Source of the DNA: Bagarius yarrelli
Taxonomy: Eukaryota; Chordata; Actinopteri; Siluriformes; Sisoridae
NCBI GenBank assembly: GCA_005784505.1
Contig: VCAZ01000191.1
Span: forward strand, 310,001 to 374,000
Direction of reading: 5' to 3'
Length of the DNA stretch: 64,000 bases
The notes beneath the pieces were generated by a model, which saw only the letters and a list, made by a program, of their open reading frames with translations, did no database searches and was not told the origin of the DNA. The position numbers were made by a program, and so were the translations under genes. Positions within the stretch are counted from its first letter, which is position 1. Each line of letters opens with the position of its first letter. Below are positions 57,184 through 64,000 of this stretch, piece after piece.

Positions 57184-57329
57184 TGAGTATGCCATACCGA
57201 GTAGCTCTATTTATTCCCTTTAAAGACTGCATGTTGTCTGTGTTGTAGCGTGTGTTGTTTGTCTCCTCAGGAACGGGAGGGGAGAGAAAATGCTGTATTT
57301 CAGATAAAGGCCTGTTTTCTTTTGTATGA
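49042..57329 (+). CDS. parn: Poly(A)-specific ribonuclease PARN
   Basis: A 3' exoribonuclease of the DEDD group that removes poly(A) tails and trims small RNAs, acting as a homodimer in nucleus and cytoplasm. Twenty-six exons: 49042-49060, 49144-49221, 49475-49554, 49642-49709, 49809-49890, 50189-50249, 50344-50509, 50645-50707, 51470-51508, 51652-51694, 51825-51905, 51995-52051, 52130-52207, 52289-52332, 52463-52505, 52581-52660, 52866-52976, 53051-53120, 53290-53345, 53770-53856, 54332-54406, 54497-54665, 54745-54862, 54948-55017, 55086-55171, 57271-57329. Catalytic residues visible: Asp28 and Glu30 in LAIDGEFSG, Asp in GHNMLLDVMH, His and Asp in LHEAGYDAYITG. The R3H segment and RRM (VLYVTFPKEWKTSDLYQLF) follow in order. 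About 660 residues against 639 in human. Two one-base frame breaks: an extra A in the A9 run of exon 16 and one missing base late in exon 23. The last exon is inferred from splice sites. Confidence 0.93.
55292..56640 (+). mobile_element. Tc1-like DNA transposon remnant
   Basis: The left end begins 'tacagtcatgtggggg'. A transposase start (MDTMVRLKELSEAFRKIVAA) lies at 55572. The C-terminal signature SQSPDLNPIEMLWGDLK and AVHARN lie near 56410-56490. Frames are broken and the right inverted repeat was not found. It sits in the long last intron of PARN. Confidence 0.8.
57147..57180. repeat. Poly-T run
   Basis: Thirty-four T residues, about 90 bp before the last PARN exon. It could be the reversed poly(A) of a retroposed copy. 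Confidence 0.9.
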
Positions 57330-57357
57330 TGTTCTCTCTCGGAGAGGTGAAAAAAAA

Positions 57358-57363
57358 ATTAAA
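57358..57363 (+). terminator. parn: Polyadenylation signal of PARN
   Basis: ATTAAA 29 nt after the stop codon at 57327-57329. From here to 58900 the convergent PARN/REXO5 interval shows only AT-rich intergenic sequence, with a faint tRNA-like SINE head near 58436-58490. Confidence 0.6.
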
Positions 57364-58902
57364 GAGGTTTCTTAGTAGCTGTGTGTCTGATTATTCCTGT
57401 CTTTGGTTAAAAAGGGGAACTTCCTGTTTTAACTAATTTTATCTAGATAAATTGGACTAGGGACATGTTTGATTTATTTTATTTTATCATGATAACCTCA
57501 AACCCCTGCTGCAACATTAATTATTGCAACAGATGTTTTTCATATAACTAAGTGTTTAGGTGTTCAGAGCACAGGTTTCACTCTTGCTGTAGCTGGTGTT
57601 ACACTCCATTATTAACTTTTACAAAAGTACGGAAAGGTAACTTTATACAAAGAAAGCTAGCACATGGACATTACATTACATGCTCACTGTACACACCTGA
57701 TTCTGCTACTCCTGACAAAAGCTTTTTCCCTTTTTTGTCAATTTCTTGAATTCTGGTTTATGAGGAACAGCTTATGGTACACTACAAGCTCTTCGTTATA
57801 GAACAATCACACCTGACCCTTCAGCTGCATTTTGCTACACAGCAGTGGCATGAGAATAACCTATTGGAGCTTCATCTTAACACCCCCTCATGTTTTATTA
57901 GGGGTTGTTCACATCGTAGCTAACTATGTGTGGAAAATGCTATGCTAGCAGTTTCTCCTATTTTAGCAATCAATTTTCACCTTTGCTGTACCTATGCTAT
58001 AAACTGTATTTTACAAAGAAAAAGAAATTAAGCTGGGGCTACTATATTTTTGAGCTTTCAATTTAGAAGAAATTTTTTTTTTTACCTTGCTGCAGCAACA
58101 AAAACAAGCATGTCCCACCACATGGGTTGCATTGAGTGCAGAAAAGATATGTGAACTAGACTCCACCCCCAGACTGACTAGAGTTTATGAGGAATCACAG
58201 TGATCAATCAAAATGTCTATCACATTCTACTCACTTTTTTTATAGAAAATACTTTCACACATTTTGAATTAGAAATAAAACATTTAAAATACTCATTATA
58301 AAATTACAACACTTTAAAAAAAAAACCAAACATGATTCTGTGTTCAGTTCATTTTTTTGGGGGGTGTGATAAACACATCTGCAATTAGTCAGCTGTTAAA
58401 AATGTTAACGTCTTCAGTGGAAGGTAAAAGTTGTGTTGCTCTGTAGGTAAAACGCTGGACTGCTGATCAGGGTTCAGTTCTCACACACACACGACGTATC
58501 ACTGAGGTCCGGTTCATGTTCCGAGATCAGTATGGTTGCTGTGGTAAAGTGTGATGACCTTTGATCTAGATCTGCTTCACCTGTATGAAACAGAGGCCTG
58601 GATATTCCACTGTTTTGCTGTGGAAAAAAACACGAGAGATGCAGTGTGTGTTCATCTGTATGAAATGTTACACACTAAAGAAAGGTTAAAAAAAAAAAAA
58701 GTGTGTGTGTACCATATAATCCCAGGAAGGATGACTATGCTGAGTGTGTGTCTTTCTAGCGCCCTGAACATTTTTCCCAGGTTTCTGTCCAACCTCCGCA
58801 TTACACTTTGCATACCTACATCCTACAATCACACCACGTTACACACAATGCATCACTCCATGACTTGAAAACAGTGAAAAGGCTAAAACAGGACAAAAAG
58901 CT

Positions 58903-61900
58903 TTAGAACTCAGACTTTACCTCTCCACAGATAAGTCCTAAAAGCTCCAGCTCCTCCCTGAATGTCGGCTCATCTGAACCAGTGGCCCCCTCTTTTGTTT
59001 CCGTGGTAACCGGGTTAGTGTGTGTCCACGTGCGCATATGTGGGGGTGTAAGAGCGTGACACATGTTTAATTTCCTGTTTCCCATCTGCACCACAGTGTT
59101 GAGGGCAGCATCTGCACTGTCACAACTGAAAAATTCTACACACACACACGTGATGTTTTATTGTACTGGATTTAAAAGAGAAACACACTGAAACACACTC
59201 GCAGTGCACTCCCTGTGTATGAATAAAACTTACTGAAGCGTGTGTGTTTTGGACATTTCCCAGAGTCCTTGGTGGGCGTAATGTCACTGACAGGACCGAA
59301 TGAGCTGAAAGTCTGTAGAAGCTGTTGACGCTGTCGCCGTAACGACCCACTTACATAGATCGTTTGAATGTTCTGTTTGTCGTTCTGTAGTTCAGTAAGA
59401 GACGCGTCCAGATCCAGAGTCAGCTCATTAACTGGACGCTGCAGCTAACACACACACACAGACAAACACACAGTTAACTCATTAAACATCTGTGTGTGTG
59501 TGTGTGTGTGCGTGCTTTACCTTTATTGTAATGTCTTCTATTTGGACATTGGTGAAGGACTGTAGAGCGAGATAAGCTCCTTCTAAATGCTGAAACTCAA
59601 CTATAGCATTTAGCTACAAAGATAAAGACAGATAGATAGAGAGACACAGGGAGAGTGACAAAGAGAGAGAGAGACAATATTGAGTGTTTCTATGTTATTA
59701 GTCATGATGAAAAACACACATCTCTGTTGGGATTCCTCTGTACTCCAAATGATGTGTGTGTGTGTGTGTGTGTGTGTTCTTACCGTGTGTGTACCATGCA
59801 GTAATCTGACTGAGTGCAGTGCACCATAGGGCTTCAGTAGGGTGTATACATTCTTCTCTGTGTAAGTGTGCGGCAACGGACCCACAAACAATACACACAT
59901 CTGTTTTAACCTTAAAGCCATCTAAAACACACACACACAATAATGTAACACACACAATCAGAGGCACAATACCCCAACACACGCAATTAATCTCTTTCTC
60001 ACACACAATTTCCCTACACAACCTTACACAGTTACATGCACTATCCCCAACACATACACACAGACACACACAACCTCTGTCGCATATACCTGTTGCAGTG
60101 TGTGTGTTCTTCCTGTTGTTGTTTTTTTCAGATGTTCTGACAGCGATGAGAACTGAACCACACTGAGAGCATATGACTGACACACACGCTGAAACACACA
60201 CACACTCTGCATGTGCACACACACAGATGAGGGAGGGGGAGTATAAATAACAAATATGATCCATAACAATGTGTGTGTAAGTGTGGTGTGTGCATGTCAC
60301 CTCCTTATCAGAGTTACAGTAATGTCTGCGTGAAAGATGATTGGAGGAGACGTTATTCATCGCATCTGATTGGCCAAGAAATAGAGCTGGTAAGCCGGCC
60401 TTGTGAAGGGCGTGTCCAAACTGAAGCTGACTAGAGAGAGACAGATGGTAAAGCAGAAAGAGGGGGTAATACAGACAGACTTTGTGGTGTGTGGGTGGGT
60501 GTGTGTGTGTGTGTGTGTGTGTAAAATACTGGCAGACCTTTGGGGGTGTGTATGCACTGGTCCATTCGAAGTTCCATTTACAGGAGAAGGATCAAATCCC
60601 CAGAGATCCTGAAGATGACATTCAACAACCTGAGGGACAGAGAGAAAGAGACAGTCACCATGCTTTATAGCTAAAATAAGTGTGATGTGCAGTTGAGACT
60701 TAGTGAGGAATAGTGGGTAATGTAGTTCAGGCTTATTCAGGACTTGTGGGTAGTTTAATTCAGATTTACTAAGGGATTGTGGGTAGTGTAGTTCAGGCTT
60801 ATTCAGGACTTGTGGGTAGTTCAATTTAGATTTACTATGGGATTGTGGGTAGTGTAGTTCAGGCTTACATAAGAAATGTGGGTAGTGTAGTTCAGTCTAA
60901 GAAATTGTGGGTAGTGTAGTTTAGTCGCACTAAGAGATTGTGGGTAGTGTAGGTCAGTCCTCCTGTGGGATTGTGCATTGTATAGTTCTTTACCTGTCTT
61001 GGTCCTGTGGTGATAAAATAGTGAGCAAGGTCCAGAGCAGCATGTGCATCCTCACATGGGTCATGACCTCTTCTCTGTTCATTTTGAATCTCCCTCCTGA
61101 CAGACACGCAAAACATCTGTAAACTCTAGTAAATGGGTGTGTGTGTGTGTGTGTGCGTGTGTGTGTCTCACTTCAGAATGACTTTAGCTAAATGCTTCAG
61201 CTTGAATCTCTGTCCAAACTCCTTGCGGTAGAGCAGTGATGTGTCAATCACATGAGGGTGGACAAGCTAAACAAACAAACACACACACACAGTTAGTGAA
61301 TTATTAGCAGAGTAACTTACAGATACCAAGATAATGGTTTAAAAAAACTGAGATAGAGAGAGAGAGATAGAATCTGAGACAGACAGTTCAACAGAGACTA
61401 AGATAGACAAAGAGACAGAGATGAGAATGAGACAGAGACACTGTGAGACACCATGTTTTTGGTCTCACTCTGAGGGCACGCAGGTCATTGTCGAGGGCGT
61501 GGCCAACCAGCACTGCGTTTCCCGGTAACAGAGTCAGAAGTTTTTTCTGGACATCCTGAAGTCTGGTTGTTACATTCTTCAGCATGGAGTGAGTGATTCC
61601 TGAAAACCTGACAGAGAAACATTAGATCTGTGAGTGTGTGTGTGTGTTGGGGGGGGGGGGGGGGGTGTAAGAGAAAGAGAGAGAGAGAAACTCTGTGTGT
61701 GTGTTTAATACTTGGTGCAGTAGTTAGTAATGGTGTTAAATGGCTTAACCAGCTCATCTAACACACATTCTCCACTGCTGGTCACCACTGCAACACGGGT
61801 CAGCTCCGGCCCTTCACATGTGATACACTAAAACACACACACACACACACACACCTTACACTGCTATGTTTTTTCCCACTGGTGCATTATGAGCAGTGTA

Positions 61901-62998
61901 GTTATCTCCTCTATGTCTCACCATTTCACAATCCAGACCATACAGAGGACTACTATTGGTCACATGATCATCAGCCTGTGTGCAGACAAATAACTCAAAG
62001 CCCAGCCCACCTGCACAGAGGATACAGGAAGTAATAATAAAACTAATGTTGTTCTCTGTGGGTTTTATATTGATAGTAATGATTTCTCACCTTTTACAGG
62101 GAAGTTCTGCTTAATCCTCTCCTGCTCTGTCAGCAGGTAGCTCCTTAACCCTCTTCTCCTCATACCATAGCGCCGAACAACGGGTGATAACCCACAGAAG
62201 CTATACACACACACAGTCAGTATCATTACACAAAGTATTTATGTCTGGTGTAACTGGACAGACCTGTAGGGGGCACGGAACTGGACACAGATGGCTCGTC
62301 AAGAGTTGAAAGGTCAGAGTCAAACAGTTCGGAAAGGACGTCCTCCGAGGAGGGCATTAGAGTACATCTCTATAAAGCCGGAAGCAAAAAACCAAACGAC
62401 ATTATAAGAGAGCACCAGACAAATCGCGCACAGAACAAGATGAAGTTTAAGGTTACCGTAGCAACAGGCTGACTTACTGTAGTGTACTTGGAGCGGAGGT
62501 GTTTAAACTGAGAGTAGTGTGTGTAGAAGTGGAGCTGAGCCACGCCCTCGAGAACCACCATGTGAACCTTTTCCACCCTGTCCTTATGATAGAGATGACA
62601 CCAACTGTGACAACACACACACAACTTATTACTGTGCTTCTATATAGTCTGTGTGTGAGAGAGAGAGAGATTGAGTGAAAGACCTGGGTTTCTTCACATG
62701 GTGGTGTTTCCTCAGTATGACGTACTGCAGTAACTCGTATACGTCCCGCATTCTGATCCTGTCACAGAGCTGATCGTCAGGACGAGACAGACTAGGCACA
62801 ACTTCATCCTGCACACAGCACGCCGTCAGGGCATGTAGTGCACGAGAGCGAGGGAGTAGCTGTAACGCATCACTAACCTGCTGACTCTGGAGTTCACCTT
62901 GTTCACCATTCACATTCAACTTCTTACACACCACATCACACACTGAAAAAGGAGAAATAGAGTAAAGGTAAAGAGAGTGACATTGAGATAGCGAAATA

Positions 62999-63051
<53 letters not shown>

Positions 63052-63304
63052 ATGGAAAAAGAGAGAGAGACAGCAAAAGAGAGGAAGGTGGCAAAAAGGG
63101 GGAGGATAGAGAGAAAGAGAGAGAGACAGACAGTTGACACTGTGGTGTTTCTAAAGCTCTTTATTTGTGTACTTATTGTTTGGTCTTCTGTAGCCATTTC
63201 TGTTTTGGGCAATTTGAATGTAATTTGTCAGATCAATAAATAGAATTTTACATACGGGACTCAGACAGGTCCTTTTTCCGCTTCCAACCAGTCACTTCCG
63301 CCAT
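58903..63304 (-). CDS. rexo5: RNA exonuclease 5 (DEDDh, two RRMs)
   Basis: A nuclear/nucleolar 3'-5' RNA exonuclease implicated in rRNA and snoRNA maturation. Seventeen exons, high to low: 63256-63304, 62684-62942, 62478-62604, 62264-62369, 62091-62200, 61922-62010, 61712-61827, 61469-61607, 61172-61266, 60994-61096, 60538-60629, 60301-60430, 60090-60188, 59784-59921, 59521-59613, 59234-59444, 58903-59135. Exonuclease motifs: LYGLDCEM (Asp, Glu), VGHALDNDLRAL (Asp), HVIDTSLLY and GHDPCEDAHAAL (His, Asp). RRM1 starts at MCVLFVGPLPHTYTEKNVY, RRM2 at IQTIYVSGSLRRQRQQLL. About 729 residues, close to human (774). Exons 4 and 5 meet out of phase; one more C in the five-C run near 62270 would restore SVPPYS-FCGLSPVV. 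The gene converges with PARN and diverges from ERI2. Confidence 0.92.
60695..60965. repeat. Minisatellite in REXO5 intron
   Basis: Repeated 'gattgtgggtagtgtagttc' blocks in the intron between exons 60538-60629 and 60994-61096, in a higher-order unit of about 55-65 bp. They form long meaningless minus-strand readings. Confidence 0.8.
61649..61665. repeat. Poly-G run
   Basis: Seventeen consecutive G residues next to a (GT)n tract, in the intron upstream of exon 61469-61607. Confidence 0.9.
63007..63048. repeat. (AG)n microsatellite
   Basis: About 21 AG units in REXO5 intron 1, followed by more purine-rich sequence to about 63130. Confidence 0.9.
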
Positions 63305-63762
63305 AACTTACAAACACTGTTACCTGGGAGACCGACAGACAGACAGAACTGATTAATAGAATTACATATCTGCGGTAATAATGATAAAGTGTTCAGTTTA
63401 ATTTATTTGCAATATAATAAATCGTAGGTCACACACTGACTATGAAAGTCTTCACTTTCTAAGATTAACAAAAATGCACTCACATTATATAGAAACAACC
63501 GATGACGTAAACAGATTGCGTGTGCTAAAATTCAGGTAAGTTTGATTTTGTTTTCATTGTACACAAAGAGCTGAACTGGTGGAGCAGAAACACTCCGCTG
63601 TGCCCACGTGTGTGTGTGTGTATGTGTATGTGTGTGTATCTGTTACTCAGCCTGAACAGACCTAAACAGCCGAGCGCAGAATACCATGCAACGGAAATGA
63701 CGCAATGCGGAAGTCGCGCTTTTAAACAATCCCCGCGACTCGGGGTTCTAATCCTTTTGTGG
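63305..63762. promoter_or_regulatory. Probable bidirectional promoter of REXO5 and ERI2
   Basis: This is the interval between the divergent first exons. Near 63695-63730 it is GC-rich for this locus with 'atgacgcaatgcggaagtcg', combining CRE-like and ETS-like elements. There is no TATA box. A donor (GTGGCG then GTAAAT) at about 63762 would end a non-coding first exon of ERI2. Confidence 0.5.
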
Positions 63763-63889
63763 CGGTAAATTTAAAGTTTTTACATGTTTTTTAAATTTGT
63801 TGTGTTTAATGTATTGTTTCTAAGAGTTTAAGTCGATTAACTCGATTATTGTTTTAAAGGTTTATGATTGAGCTCTGAGTCTGGACAGC

Positions 63890-63912
63890 ATGTCAACAAA
63901 GAAACTGGCCAA
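63890..63912 (+). CDS. eri2: ERI1 exoribonuclease family member 2, first coding exon
   Basis: ATG at 63890 encodes MSTKKLA plus two bases, then a GTAGCT donor. Human ERI2 starts MATKRLAR and, as I recall, is also split late in that codon run. ERI2 lies head-to-head with REXO5 in human too. An acceptor (TTTAAAG) at about 63860 and a 4-codon upstream ORF (MIEL, 63864) precede it. ERI2 is a DEDDh 3' exonuclease; the rest lies beyond the right edge. The call rests on seven residues plus synteny. Confidence 0.65.
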
Positions 63913-63921
63913 GTAGCTAAC

Positions 63922-63962
<41 letters not shown>

Positions 63963-64000
63963 GATTTCAGATTTTAAGCCCCACAAGTTCTATTAAAACT

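Noticed and set aside
59698..60360. 220-codon Cys/Val-rich ORF
   Set aside because: It combines real REXO5 exons read partly in the wrong frame with GT-repeat introns; the splice model explains the region.

Overview
This window is nuclear DNA from a ray-finned fish. The evidence is vertebrate genes with many small introns, dense CA/GT, GATA-type and GAT microsatellites, tRNA-derived SINEs carrying the fish L2-type 3' tail, and remnants of RTE, L2 and Tc1 elements. The species cannot be fixed from sequence alone. Gene models were built by hand from splice sites, reading phase and remembered family motifs, without alignment.

Layout. 1.2-17.1 kb (minus): the N-terminal half (32 exons, 795 codons, intact frame) of a fibrillar collagen of the type V/XI clade, best matching COL5A3. 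It runs off the left edge. 17.1-23.4 kb: repeat-rich intergenic DNA with a broken zinc-finger copy at 21.3-21.8 kb. 23.4-25.7 kb (plus): a three-exon C2H2 zinc-finger gene with 11 fingers. 25.7-27.7 kb: a minisatellite, a hAT-like MITE and a possible solo LTR. 27.85-43.2 kb (minus): the most unusual locus, a gene of about 43 exons predicted to encode a signal peptide, a short cysteine-containing acidic N-terminus, about 870 residues of coiled coil built from small symmetric phase-1 exons, and a C-terminal PRY/SPRY (B30.2) domain. It has no RING, B-box, Ig domain or evident membrane span. 46.0-47.9 kb (minus): a second zinc-finger gene (10 fingers), a paralogue of the first with the same exon phases. 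49.0-57.3 kb (plus): PARN, the poly(A)-specific ribonuclease, with a Tc1 remnant in its last intron. 58.9-63.3 kb (minus): REXO5, a DEDDh RNA exonuclease with two RRMs. 63.9 kb (plus): the first coding exon of ERI2, head-to-head with REXO5 as in human chromosome 16p.

Function and quality. PARN, REXO5 and ERI2 are all 3' exonucleases of RNA processing, and their neighbourhood looks like conserved vertebrate synteny. The collagen is an extracellular-matrix gene. The coiled-coil/B30.2 gene looks like a lineage-specific product of exon duplication. Four places (PARN exons 16 and 23, REXO5 exon 4, and one small exon of the coiled-coil gene) need a single-base change to keep frame; three of them lie in or beside homopolymers. 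Assembly indels are therefore a serious alternative to real gene damage.
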